A stretch of 64,000 nucleotides of DNA from CAJBNH01 sp964447285 (lineage in GTDB: Bacteria > Myxococcota_A > UBA9042): the NCBI GenBank assembly GCA_964447285.1, contig CAYURO010000010.1, positions 75,433 through 139,432 of the forward strand, read 5' to 3'. The position numbers were made by a program, and so were the translations under genes. This document shows, piece after piece, positions 18,539-26,775 of this stretch (the first letter of the stretch is position 1; every line of letters starts with the position of its first letter). The notes beneath the pieces are model-generated. The model was not told the DNA's origin, did no database searches, and saw only the letters and a program-made list of their open reading frames with translations.

Positions 18539-19885
18539 ATGAAGCTCTCGCGCACCACGGTCTTTGCCTCGATCCCTGACCGCGACGACGTGCTGGTGGT
18601 CCAACCGCTGACGGCGCAAGTCGCTATTGTTGAAGCGGAAGCTGCGGTTGCGCTGCGCAACATCGAGAGCGGCGCCGCCCTGCCCGCCTCGCTGGACCTC
18701 GACGTACTGCGGCAGGCGGGTTTCGTGGTGGACAGCCCGGGCCAGGACAAGGCGATGATGGCCGAGGCGTATGCTGATTTTCGCGAAGAACAGGAGAAGA
18801 CGCCGACGCAGCTGATCGTGGTCCCCACTTTTGCTTGCAATTTCAAGTGCACCTACTGCTATCAGGAGCCGTTCGACCCCGACCAGGGCCGTCTTGTGTC
18901 GCCAGAGGTCATCGATGCCTTCTTCGCCTGGCTGGACCGCTTCCACGGCGCAGACGACCCCAAGCCCTACGTGACGCTGTTCGGCGGCGAGCCCTTGGTC
19001 GACACGCCGACCCACCACGACCGGTTGCGGCGCTACATGGACGGCGTGGCGGCACGTGGCCTGAAGCTGGCGGCCGTGACGAACGGCTACGATCTCACTG
19101 CTTTTGCCGACGAACTGGCCGGTGGGCCGGTGCGCGAGGTGCAGGTCACGCTTGACGGCCCCGAGGCGGTGCACGACCTGCGTCGCGTCCACGCCTCCGG
19201 TCGCGGCACCTTCCACCGCGTCGTCGCCGGCATCCAGTCGCTGGTCGACCGCGGCGTGCCCGTAAACCTGCGCGTGGTGGCCGACCGCCAGAACCTGGCC
19301 GCCCTTCCGGAACTGGCGCGCATGTGCGACGACAAGGGCTGGCTGGACCTGCCGCAGGATCGCTTCAAGACGCAAATCGGCAGGAACTACGAGCTGTTCG
19401 GGTGTGCGAGTCGGCAGCGGCGCGAAGAACTGCTGGACCGCGCCGGGCTGTGGCGGTCATTCGTTGAGCTGTCCGAAGTCCATCCGGTCCTGCGCAAGTT
19501 TCACTCGCCGCGCTTTCACGGCATCGGCCACCTGGCCGCCACCGGCGAGTTCCCGATGGCCAACTTCGACGCCTGCCCGGCGGGCAAGAAAGAGTGGGCG
19601 TTTGCTCCCGACGGCAGCGTCTATGGCTGCACGGCCACCGTGGGCAACGAGAAGTACCGATTCGGCAAGTACTTTCCCGAAGTGGTGCGCGACGACGACG
19701 CCACGGCCGACTGGGAGATGCGCAGCATCCTGACCATCCCCGAGTGCAAGACCTGCGCGCACGCCACCATCTGCGGCGGCGGCTGCGGGGCCATCGCTTC
19801 CGACCGCAACGGCACGCCCCTGTCGCCCGACTGCCGACCGGTGCCCGAGGTCATGGGGTTGGGCGTCCGCTACTACGGACTGTGA
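18539..19885 (+). CDS. Radical SAM/SPASM peptide-maturase-like enzyme
   Basis: 448 residues from ATG 18539. The radical SAM [4Fe-4S] motif is C100-x3-C104-x2-C107 in FACNFKCTYCYQE. The GGEPL motif and QVTLDGPEAVHDLRR follow in order, and a SPASM C-terminal domain carries auxiliary-cluster cysteines (DACPAGKKEWAF, VYGCTATVG, CKTCAHATICGGGCG). The N-terminal ~90 residues (VLVVQPLTAQVAIVEAEAAV) form a small all-beta/helix module like those preceding the SAM domain in RiPP maturases and sulfatase-maturating enzymes. Substrates in this family are usually peptides or proteins. No Cys- or Gly-rich precursor gene is obvious within 1 kb on the same strand, and no sulfatase gene is in the window. Substrate unknown. 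Confidence 0.85.
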   Translation: MKLSRTTVFASIPDRDDVLVVQPLTAQVAIVEAEAAVALRNIESGAALPASLDLDVLRQAGFVVDSPGQDKAMMAEAYADFREEQEKTPTQLIVVPTFACNFKCTYCYQEPFDPDQGRLVSPEVIDAFFAWLDRFHGADDPKPYVTLFGGEPLVDTPTHHDRLRRYMDGVAARGLKLAAVTNGYDLTAFADELAGGPVREVQVTLDGPEAVHDLRRVHASGRGTFHRVVAGIQSLVDRGVPVNLRVVADRQNLAALPELARMCDDKGWLDLPQDRFKTQIGRNYELFGCASRQRREELLDRAGLWRSFVELSEVHPVLRKFHSPRFHGIGHLAATGEFPMANFDACPAGKKEWAFAPDGSVYGCTATVGNEKYRFGKYFPEVVRDDDATADWEMRSILTIPECKTCAHATICGGGCGAIASDRNGTPLSPDCRPVPEVMGLGVRYYGL

Positions 19886-19944
19886 TGGTGTGGCCGCGAC
19901 GAAGTGGAAGTCGCCGCCGCGCTTGCAGATCCGCAACCTGACGG

Positions 19945-20895
19945 TCAGGCGACCGCCACCCTCAGCCCCGAGTCCTTCACGTACTTCTGCGCCGCCAGAG
20001 CCGCGATCGTCCCATCGGCCACGGCCGTGGTGATCTGCCGATAGCGCTTCACGCGGAGGTCGCCCGCAGCGAACACCCCGGGAATGGTCGTCGCCATCGA
20101 CTCGTCGGTCGGCACGTAGCCACCGGGAGCAAGCTCGACCAGACCGGCCAGCAAGTCCGTGCGTGGCTTCATGCCGATGAAGATGAACACGCCGTCGGTC
20201 TTCAGGTCTTCCGATTGGCCGGTCTTCAGGTTCTGCACGCGCACCGCTTCAATGCTGCCCTCACCCAGAAAGGCGCGTGGCTCCGTGCTCCAGCGGACCT
20301 TGATCTTCGGGTGCTCCAGGGCCTCGTGCGCGGTCGTGGGTTCGGCCTGGAACTCGTCGAATTGGTGCAGGATCGTCACCGAGTTGGCGAACTGCGTCAG
20401 GAACAGCGCCTCTTCGACCGCCGAGTTGCCGCCGCCGATCACGTGGATGTCCTTGCCGTCAAAGTACGCGCCGTCGCAGGTCGCGCAGTAGGACAACCCC
20501 TTGCCACGCAAGCTGTCTTCGCCGGGGATGCCCAGCGGCCGCGGCTTGGCGCCGGTCGAGAGGATCACCGCCGGAGCCGTCACGACTTCTTCCTCGTCCA
20601 GCTCGAATCGCTTCAGCGGACTGGTCAGGTCGAAGGCAGTGATCTCGATGGCGCGGGCGATTCGGGTGCCGAACCGCTCGGCCTGCAAAGCGAAGTTCGC
20701 CGCGAGGTCGGTGCCCTTGATGTCCTCGGGAAAGCCGGGGTAGTTCGAGACCTTGTGCGTCGTCTTGACCTGCCCACCGGGCATGCCCTCGTCCAGCACC
20801 AGGGTCTTCAACCGCGCGCGCGATGTGTAGATCGCGGCCGTCAGTCCAGCAGGACCGGCGCCGACCACGATCACGTCATAGGCATTCGTCTTCAT
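19945..20895 (-). CDS. trxB: Thioredoxin reductase
   Basis: 316 residues from ATG 20895, with GGAG about ten bases upstream. FAD-binding VVGAGPAGLTAAIY, redox-active pair C-A-T-C in LSYCATCDGAYF, NADPH-binding VIGGGNSAVEEALFL, and the C-terminal FAD site GVFAAGDLR are all present. It transfers electrons from NADPH to thioredoxin. It lies 38 bases downstream of the thioredoxin gene on the same strand, giving a compact Trx/TrxR pair. Both follow an ArsM-like methyltransferase, a type of enzyme that consumes Trx-derived electrons. Length and all active-site residues are standard. Confidence 0.95.
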   Translation of the reverse strand: MKTNAYDVIVVGAGPAGLTAAIYTSRARLKTLVLDEGMPGGQVKTTHKVSNYPGFPEDIKGTDLAANFALQAERFGTRIARAIEITAFDLTSPLKRFELDEEEVVTAPAVILSTGAKPRPLGIPGEDSLRGKGLSYCATCDGAYFDGKDIHVIGGGNSAVEEALFLTQFANSVTILHQFDEFQAEPTTAHEALEHPKIKVRWSTEPRAFLGEGSIEAVRVQNLKTGQSEDLKTDGVFIFIGMKPRTDLLAGLVELAPGGYVPTDESMATTIPGVFAAGDLRVKRYRQITTAVADGTIAALAAQKYVKDSGLRVAVA

Positions 20896-20933
20896 GGGGG
20901 GATTCTCCTGTCGCACCGCGGGCGGCGATGGGT

Positions 20934-21266
20934 TCAGCTGACCAGGGCTTCCACCGCGCGCTTGATCGCGCTGCGCTGGATATCGCCCGCCAGACGCTCA
21001 CCCAACTCCTTGCCGCCCTTGAAGAAGACCAGCGTGGGGCTGCCCGTCACGTTCAGGCGCGTGGACAGCTCGCGGCTGCCCTGACGATACACCTTCAGGA
21101 ACTTGACCTGGCCGGCGAACTGCTCCGCCACGGCCTCAAACTTGGGTGCCAACGCCTCACAGGGCGGGCAGTCGGTCGAGAAGAAGTCGAGCACGACGGG
21201 GATGCTGGCCCCCAGCACCTCGGCATCGAACTGGTCCATGGTGATCTCGGAAACGTGTGCGCTCAT
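20934..21266 (-). CDS. Thioredoxin with CPPC active site
   Basis: 110 residues from ATG 21266, with AGGAG eight bases upstream. Thioredoxin fold with VVLDFFSTDCPPCEALAPKF (Cys33, Cys36) and the cis-Pro loop VTGSPTLVFFKGG. The canonical active site is CGPC. CPPC raises the question of altered redox potential or dedicated partners, since the dipeptide between the cysteines tunes it. It lacks a signal peptide, so it is cytoplasmic. The following trxB can recycle it. Upstream in the same direction are a 33-codon Cys-rich gene and an ArsM-like methyltransferase. Confidence 0.92.
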   Translation of the reverse strand: MSAHVSEITMDQFDAEVLGASIPVVLDFFSTDCPPCEALAPKFEAVAEQFAGQVKFLKVYRQGSRELSTRLNVTGSPTLVFFKGGKELGERLAGDIQRSAIKRAVEALVS

Positions 21267-21369
21267 GACGGGCTCCTGGTAGACGGACGGGTTCCCCGAT
21301 CGACACGCCGAATACGGCAAGTGACCACAGGGACACAGGAATACTTGAATCGTGCGGTTGTGAAGGGTC

Positions 21370-21406
21370 GCGCCGACCCGGTCCGTGAAACGAGCCGGAC
21401 CGGCGC
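21370..21406 (-). promoter_or_regulatory. Hairpin in the leader of the thioredoxin gene
   Basis: On the transcript strand, GCGCC/GGCGC and GGTCCG/CGGACC form an 11-bp stem with a five-base bulge and a ten-base loop. It lies between the Cys-rich small gene and thioredoxin and is preceded by a run of eight G. No U-tract follows. It may be an attenuator or processing site that separates expression of trx-trxB from the upstream genes. Confidence 0.4.
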
Positions 21407-21426
21407 TTCCCCCCCCTTACTTCGAG

Positions 21427-21528
21427 CTAGTCGTGGCAGCCGGCGACAAGGCGCGAGGCCTTGGCGCAGCACTGCGCGGTCTTCTCGGGCGTGCAACACG
21501 CCTTGCGGACTCGGGTCAGCAGCTTCAT
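21427..21528 (-). CDS. 33-residue Cys-rich small protein
   Basis: A 34-codon frame (ATG at 21528, TAG at 21427-21429) with an excellent AAGGAG just upstream. The product starts MKLLTRVRKACC and contains the pattern C11-C12, C20-C21, C31 (CC-x7-CC-x9-C) in a basic context (Lys/Arg rich), ending AGCHD. It lies 62 bases after the ArsM-like methyltransferase gene and 160 bases before thioredoxin, all on the same strand. The paired cysteines could bind arsenic, mercury or zinc, or be Trx substrates. I know of no named family for it. The start signal, exact nesting in an operon and biased composition support a real gene, but a short frame can arise by chance. Confidence 0.6.
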   Translation of the reverse strand: MKLLTRVRKACCTPEKTAQCCAKASRLVAGCHD

Positions 21529-21590
21529 GTCACTCCTTGCTCAACCGGCCGAAGAACGATCTCTCCGGCACACTGGAATTCCGTGGGCGG

Positions 21591-22241
21591 CTACTTCACG
21601 CCCCGAAGCGTCAGGCTGCGCACCAGAACGCCTCCCTTCTCATACGGTTCCGAGCGGTCCAACACCTGCACCAGCTCAAAACCGCCCGCCGTCACGGCTT
21701 GCAGGTACTCCGGCTCAGGGATCGCTCCACCGTAGCACGCCGCCCAAGCCGCAGGGTCCCGGCGCACCGCTTCTGGCAGCTCGGCGTCGGCGATGACGTC
21801 CGACACCACGAAGCGTCCGCCTGGCTTCAGGACTCGCCACATCTCGCGGTAGACGGCCTGCTTGTCGGGCGCATGGTTGATCGTGCAGTTCGAGATCAGG
21901 ACATGGGCCGATTCGTCAGGCAGGTCAAGCGCGGCGAGATCGCTCAGCACGAATCGCACGTTGTCCAGGAACCCCGGGGTCGCCTTCACAGCCTGAGCGA
22001 TCATCGCCGAGTTCTGATCGATGCCTATCGCTTGTCCGGTCTCGCCCACCCGACCTGCCGCGCGGATCACGTCCTGGCCCCGACCGCAGCCTAGATCGAC
22101 AAAGGTCTCGCCCGCTTCCACGACTGCCAAGTCCAGCGCCGCGCCGCAAGACAGCGAGCAGCACGACGTCGACAGCGCGGCGTAGCGCACTTCCACGGCT
22201 TGCCGCAAAGCGTCCAGGGCGGGGGTCTGCGTCGTCGTCAT
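21591..22241 (-). CDS. ArsM-like SAM-dependent methyltransferase
   Basis: 216 residues, ATG 22241 with GAGG seven bases upstream. Class I methyltransferase with SAM motif FVDLGCGRGQDVIRAA and acidic IGIDQNSAMI. Features shared with arsenite methyltransferases are LISNCTINHAPDK (Cys119), LKPGGRFVVSDVI, and AACYGGAI (Cys169). The spacing of 50 between these two cysteines matches the As(III)-binding pair I recall from algal ArsM (174/224). The N-terminus has an extra cluster STSCCSLSC (27, 28, 32). It lacks the C-terminal ~100 residues of classical ArsM. The likely role is methylation of arsenite or another soft metalloid with thiol reductant from the Trx/TrxR pair encoded downstream. A non-metal substrate cannot be excluded. 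Confidence 0.78.
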   Translation of the reverse strand: MTTTQTPALDALRQAVEVRYAALSTSCCSLSCGAALDLAVVEAGETFVDLGCGRGQDVIRAAGRVGETGQAIGIDQNSAMIAQAVKATPGFLDNVRFVLSDLAALDLPDESAHVLISNCTINHAPDKQAVYREMWRVLKPGGRFVVSDVIADAELPEAVRRDPAAWAACYGGAIPEPEYLQAVTAGGFELVQVLDRSEPYEKGGVLVRSLTLRGVK

Positions 22242-22307
22242 CGGGAAGCCTCGTGCGGTGGACAGAGCCGGTCACCGCCTGTCAGAGCCCTGCCGTGTCG
22301 GAAGGAT

Positions 22308-23354
22308 TCACAGTGGCACGTCGCGGCCCTCGCCAAAGCCCAACACCCAGAAGCGTGGCGCATCTTTTCCCTTGGCGTCCAGCGCCTTGTGCAGCTCGAC
22401 CACCGGCTCGTCCTGACCATCATCGGCCAGTCTGAAGGTGCCAAAGTGAATGGCGACCGCCGTGTGCGCCCCCGTCAGCACCTGTGCCTCCACCGCCTCG
22501 GCGGGCGAGACGTGCACGCGAGACATGAACCACGTCGGACGAAACGCGCCGATGGGGATCAGGGCAAGGCGTAGTGGCCCGAACTTCTGCCCGATTTGTT
22601 GGAAGTGTGTCCCCATACCCGTGTCGCCCGCGAAGTAGACCGCGCCCGCCGGCGACTGCACCACAAAGCCTACCCACAGCACCTTGTCGCGGTCGCTCGT
22701 GCCTCGGCCCGAGAAGTGGCGCGCAGGGACGGCCGTCACCCGCACTTGCGGCGTCAGGTCAGCGCCTTGCCACCAGTCCAAGTCGACCGTGGCAGGCATC
22801 CCCTTCGCTTCAAACCACGCAGACATGCCCAACCCTGAGTAGATCTTGGGTTTGTCGCGCTCGACCAGCCGTCGAATCGTCGACTCGTCCAGGTGGTCGT
22901 AGTGGTTGTGGCTCAGCAGCACCGCGTCGATCTTGGGCACATCCTGAAAACGGAGACCGGGCGGCCGCATCCGTTTAGGCCCCGCCCATGAGAACGGACT
23001 GACGCGGTCGGACCACACGGGGTCGGTCAGCAGGTTCATCCCGTCCATCTGCACCAGCACGGTGGCGTGGTTCACAAACGTCACCCGCAGCTCGCCTGCC
23101 CCCACTCGCTCGGGCGGCAGCGGACCAAAGGGAGCATCGGTCACGGTGTTCCAGGGCCCTTGATCGCGGCTGACCATCCACTTGACCATCGAGCCAAAGC
23201 CCGCGTGGTCGGTCTCTCCCTCGTTGCGAAATCGCTCGCCGTCGAAGTGGTCCGACGCCGGGCCGCGCCACACCGGAGCCGACAGCGAGCACCCGACGAG
23301 GTTGGCCACCAGCAGCAACACCACCAGCGACGCCACAAACGCACCGACGACCAT
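22308..23354 (-). CDS. Metallo-beta-lactamase-fold lipoprotein, NAPE-PLD/UlaG-like
   Basis: 348 residues from ATG 23354. In-frame ATGs upstream exist, but this one has AGAGGAG five bases before it and yields a lipoprotein signal (MVVGAFVASL...NLVGC, Cys22). The MBL metal-binding core is LLSHNHYDHLDESTI (HxHxDH), with VPARHFSGRG, VYFAGDTGMG and AVAIHFGTF supplying further ligands. The pattern matches the N-acyl-phosphatidylethanolamine phospholipase D/UlaG branch (VTFVNHATVLVQMDGMNLLTDPVWSDR is diagnostic in part). It is anchored in the envelope and probably hydrolyses a phosphodiester or lipid. The gene is 66 bases upstream of the methyltransferase and may share a transcript with it. Confidence 0.87.
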   Translation of the reverse strand: MVVGAFVASLVVLLLVANLVGCSLSAPVWRGPASDHFDGERFRNEGETDHAGFGSMVKWMVSRDQGPWNTVTDAPFGPLPPERVGAGELRVTFVNHATVLVQMDGMNLLTDPVWSDRVSPFSWAGPKRMRPPGLRFQDVPKIDAVLLSHNHYDHLDESTIRRLVERDKPKIYSGLGMSAWFEAKGMPATVDLDWWQGADLTPQVRVTAVPARHFSGRGTSDRDKVLWVGFVVQSPAGAVYFAGDTGMGTHFQQIGQKFGPLRLALIPIGAFRPTWFMSRVHVSPAEAVEAQVLTGAHTAVAIHFGTFRLADDGQDEPVVELHKALDAKGKDAPRFWVLGFGEGRDVPL

Positions 23355-23498
23355 GCGAACTCCTCTGCGCTTGGGCTGCTCCATGGGGGGCAGCATGGGG
23401 GATCGAAACCGCATCGGCAACGCTCGCACCTGTTCCATTTCCACCAGTTGTGCTACCACTTCGACCACTCTCCGCCCAAGCGGTTCGATGAGGTCGCG

Positions 23499-25646
23499 AT
23501 GGTTCCGATGCGCCTGCCTTCCGTCTTTCTGGTCGCGTCCACCCTATCTTCCGGTCTGATGGGTGTCGCGCTCACGGGCTGCGGTGCAGCGGCCGTGCAG
23601 ACCACGCAGAACCTGCCGATCAGCAAGGTCGTGCTGTACCAAAACGGCGTCGGGTACTTCGAGCGGCGTGGAACGGTCAGGGGCGAGGCTGTCGAGTTGC
23701 GCGTGCGCCCCGACCAGATCAACGACGTACTGAAGTCCCTGTCCGTTCTGGACTTGTCGGGCGGCGTGCCGTCGTCGGTGTCGCTGCCGGTCGAGCGGTC
23801 GGGTGACAGCCTGGCCGCCGAGCTGCCGCCTCAGGTCCGCAACGCCACGGGGATGACGGCCCTGCTGCCGGTGCTGCGCGGTGCCCAGATCGAGGTCGAA
23901 ACCACCGACGGCACGTTCGCCGGGCGCGTGGTGGGCGTGGAGATGAGCAACCGCCCCAACGACAAGGGCGAACAGCAGCCGACCGCGATGCTGACCCTGA
24001 TGGACGGCGAGGACGAGCTGGTGACGACTCCGGTGGCCGGCGTGCAGCGCGTGACCATCGGCGACCGGACACTGTCGGTGGGGCTGCAGCAGTCGCTCGA
24101 GATCTCACGGTCCGACGGCGCGTGGAAGCCGGTGACGCTGACGATCCGGCTGGCGGGCGACTCGTCGCACGACCTGATCGTCTCCTACATTCATGAGGTT
24201 CCGATCTGGCGGCCGGCCTATCGCGCTTGGGTTGAGTCGGGCAAGGGCGTGCAGCTGCAGGGTTGGGCCATCGTCGACAACGTCAGCGGCGAGCCTTGGA
24301 CGGACGTGAACCTGACGCTGGTCGTCGGCTCGCCGCTGTCGTTCCGCTACGACCTCCACACCCCGCACCACGTCACGCGCCCGGACCTGACCTCGCGCCT
24401 GCCCACCACCGCCGATGCGCCGCCTGAGCCCGACGTGGGCTACGAGATGGCCCCGCCGTCGCCGCCGCCCATGGCCGAGTCCGCCGGAGCCTACGACGAG
24501 AGGGAGAAGGCGGAAGCCCCCTCCTACCGCGCCAAGAAGTCGGCGGCGCCCAGCGCTTCTCGCCCGATGCCCAAGCCCGCCGCCGGACCTTCGTACGACC
24601 GCCAGCAGGTGGCCGAGGAATCCCAGAAGCGCGAGGCCATGATCCGCTCGGCGCAGGCGCTGGTCACGGGCAAGGAGGTCGGCGCGCTGTACACCTACGA
24701 GGCCACCACGCCCATCACCGTTCCCGATCGCTCGGCCGCGTTGGTCAACATCGTGTCGCGCAAGGTCGATGGCCAGGACGTGTTCCTGTTCCGCGAGCCC
24801 ACGTCGGGGGCCGCCCCGTTCCGCGCGGTGCTGTTGCGCAACGGCAAGGACAGCGCCCTGGAGGGCGGTCCCATTACGCTGTACGTCGACGGTACGTTCG
24901 CGGGTGAGGGCTTCATCGGCCGGGTCGGCAAGGACGAGACGGCCTTCATCCCCTACGCCCGCGAAGGCGGGTTCGCCGTGAACATCCAGACCGAGTCGCG
25001 CACCGACGAGCTGCGTTTGGTCAAGGTCGTGGACGGCCGCATCACCATTCAGGGCAAGCGGGTCTACACGCGCACCGTCGCCATCGACTCGAACCGGGAT
25101 CAGGAGTCGGTCGCGTACGTCAAGCTGGGCCTGACCGGCGGCATGACGATGCAGGACCCGCCCAAGGACATCGTCAAGGCGGGCAGCGAGATCTACTTGC
25201 CGGTGCGCATCCAGGCAAAGGCCAAGGGCGAGGCGCAGTTGGTCGAGTCGACACCGGTCGAGTTCGTAGAAGCCGGCCTGACGCCGACGGTGGTCACGGC
25301 CTTCCGCTTCTTCCTGCAGAACGCCAAGCCCGAAGACGCCATCGCCGGCCCGATCCGCGAGCTGATCGCCATCTACGACGACGTCGCGCGCATTCAGGCC
25401 GACTCACAGAGCCTGCGCGAACAGCGGGAGATCCTCGAGCGCGAGGCCCAGCGCATCCAGTCCAACCTGGACGCCCTGCCCGACGCGGTGGTGGCTGCGG
25501 CCCTGCGCAAGCAGCTGTTGACCCAGCTGGAGGGCGTCAGCAAGAAGGCGGCCGACGTGGCCAAGCGGCTGGTCGAGAACGAGGTCAAGCTCGCGGCCCT
25601 GCAAGAGAAGACGGTCGTGCTGTTGCGCCAGATCGAGTTGAAGTAG
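23499..25646 (+). CDS. DUF4139 lipoprotein
   Basis: 715 residues from ATG 23499 (a second ATG nine bases later is possible). The signal peptide ends in ALTGC (Cys28). A DUF4140-like N-terminal start (SKVVLYQNGVGYFERRGTV) leads into DUF4139 (VSYIHEVPIWRPAYRAW, PWTDVNLTLVVGSPLSFRYD), interrupted by a Pro/Ala/Tyr-rich disordered segment around 300-370. The C-terminus is a ~100-residue coiled coil (REQREILEREAQRIQSNL). The family is widespread in Myxococcota and mucoidy-related loci, but has no settled biochemical role. Lipid anchor plus coiled coil suggests a surface or periplasmic structural protein. Divergent from the MBL lipoprotein gene, with a 144-base gap. Confidence 0.85.
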   Translation: MVPMRLPSVFLVASTLSSGLMGVALTGCGAAAVQTTQNLPISKVVLYQNGVGYFERRGTVRGEAVELRVRPDQINDVLKSLSVLDLSGGVPSSVSLPVERSGDSLAAELPPQVRNATGMTALLPVLRGAQIEVETTDGTFAGRVVGVEMSNRPNDKGEQQPTAMLTLMDGEDELVTTPVAGVQRVTIGDRTLSVGLQQSLEISRSDGAWKPVTLTIRLAGDSSHDLIVSYIHEVPIWRPAYRAWVESGKGVQLQGWAIVDNVSGEPWTDVNLTLVVGSPLSFRYDLHTPHHVTRPDLTSRLPTTADAPPEPDVGYEMAPPSPPPMAESAGAYDEREKAEAPSYRAKKSAAPSASRPMPKPAAGPSYDRQQVAEESQKREAMIRSAQALVTGKEVGALYTYEATTPITVPDRSAALVNIVSRKVDGQDVFLFREPTSGAAPFRAVLLRNGKDSALEGGPITLYVDGTFAGEGFIGRVGKDETAFIPYAREGGFAVNIQTESRTDELRLVKVVDGRITIQGKRVYTRTVAIDSNRDQESVAYVKLGLTGGMTMQDPPKDIVKAGSEIYLPVRIQAKAKGEAQLVESTPVEFVEAGLTPTVVTAFRFFLQNAKPEDAIAGPIRELIAIYDDVARIQADSQSLREQREILEREAQRIQSNLDALPDAVVAAALRKQLLTQLEGVSKKAADVAKRLVENEVKLAALQEKTVVLLRQIELK

Positions 25647-25677
25647 CCGCGGCACTTCCCCACATCCAGGAGCCCAC

Positions 25678-26754
25678 GTGCGCATCCTCTACGGTGTCGT
25701 CGGCGAGGGCATGGGCCACGCCACCCGTTCCCGCGTGGTCATCGAGCACCTGCTGCAGGCCGGCCACACGGTCGAGATCATGGTCAGTGGTCGCGCGTAC
25801 GACATGCTGCGCAAGCACTTCGACGGCGTGCACGAGATCCACGGCTGGCACCTGATCTACGAAGACAACGCCGTCCGCAAGACCAAGACGGCGTGGTCCA
25901 ACCTGATCGGCCTGGGCGACGGCGTGCCGCAGAACGTGGCGGCGTACTTCGAGCTGCTGGACGACTACCGGCCCGAGTTGGTGATCTCGGACTTCGAGTC
26001 GTGGAGCTACCTGTACGCCAAGATCCAGCGACTGCCCGTGATCAGCATCGACAACATGCAGATCCTGAACCGCTGTTTCCACGAGAACGACGTGCTGGAA
26101 GGGGCGATGCCCGAGTTCCTGTTGGCCAAGGGTATCGTGAAGGCCAAGCTGCCGGGCGCGCACCACTATGTGATCACGACGTTCTTTCACCCGCTGGTCC
26201 GCAAAGAGCGCACGACGCTGGTGCCGCCGATCCTGCGCCCCGAGGTGCTGGCGGCCCGTCCAACGGAAGGCTCCCACGTGCTGGTCTACCAATCGGGAGA
26301 GCACGCAGAGAGTCTGGCCAACGTGCTCAAGTCCTTCCCGCAACAGCCGTTTCTGGTCTACGGCATGCGCCGTGGCATTCAGGAGGAGGAGGTGGACGGC
26401 AACCTGCGCCACCAACCCTTCTCTGAGACGCGCTTCGTCGACCACCTGGCCTCGGCGCGGGCGGTCGTGGCGGGGGGCGGTTTCTCATTGCTCAGCGAGT
26501 GCGTGTACTTGCACAAGCCCGTGCTCAGCGTGCCGCTGGAGGGCCAGTTCGAGCAGGTGCTGAATGCGCGCTATCTGCAGAAGCTGGGTTGGGGGCTGTG
26601 TCGGCTGGAGGTCACGCGGCAGGACGTGCAGGAGCTGCTCGATCGCGCTGCGGAATTCACCCAAGCGCTTGCGGCGTGGCAGCAAGACGGCAACCAGCGG
26701 CTGTTCCAAGTGGTCGACGACTTGATCGCGGGGCTGGCGGGCGACGGCGTGTGA
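25678..26754 (+). CDS. MurG-like glycosyltransferase (MJ1255/VC2487 family)
   Basis: 358 residues from GTG 25678, with AGGAG eight bases upstream. GT-B fold protein: N-terminal glycine-rich loop YGVVGEGMGHATRSR and C-terminal donor-binding region VDHLASARAVVAGGGFSLLSECVYLHKPVLSVP, cut here as AVVAGGGFSLLSE plus KPVLSVPLEGQFEQ, then LNARYLQKLGWG. The GEGMGHATR start and GxGFSL...E motif define the TIGR00661-type family related to UDP-GlcNAc-utilising MurG. Acceptor and donor are unknown. The gene lies 31 bases after the DUF4139 gene and converges with leuS 21 bases further on. Confidence 0.85.
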   Translation: MRILYGVVGEGMGHATRSRVVIEHLLQAGHTVEIMVSGRAYDMLRKHFDGVHEIHGWHLIYEDNAVRKTKTAWSNLIGLGDGVPQNVAAYFELLDDYRPELVISDFESWSYLYAKIQRLPVISIDNMQILNRCFHENDVLEGAMPEFLLAKGIVKAKLPGAHHYVITTFFHPLVRKERTTLVPPILRPEVLAARPTEGSHVLVYQSGEHAESLANVLKSFPQQPFLVYGMRRGIQEEEVDGNLRHQPFSETRFVDHLASARAVVAGGGFSLLSECVYLHKPVLSVPLEGQFEQVLNARYLQKLGWGLCRLEVTRQDVQELLDRAAEFTQALAAWQQDGNQRLFQVVDDLIAGLAGDGV

Positions 26755-26775
26755 CCGAGCGCGCGTCGGGTTCGG

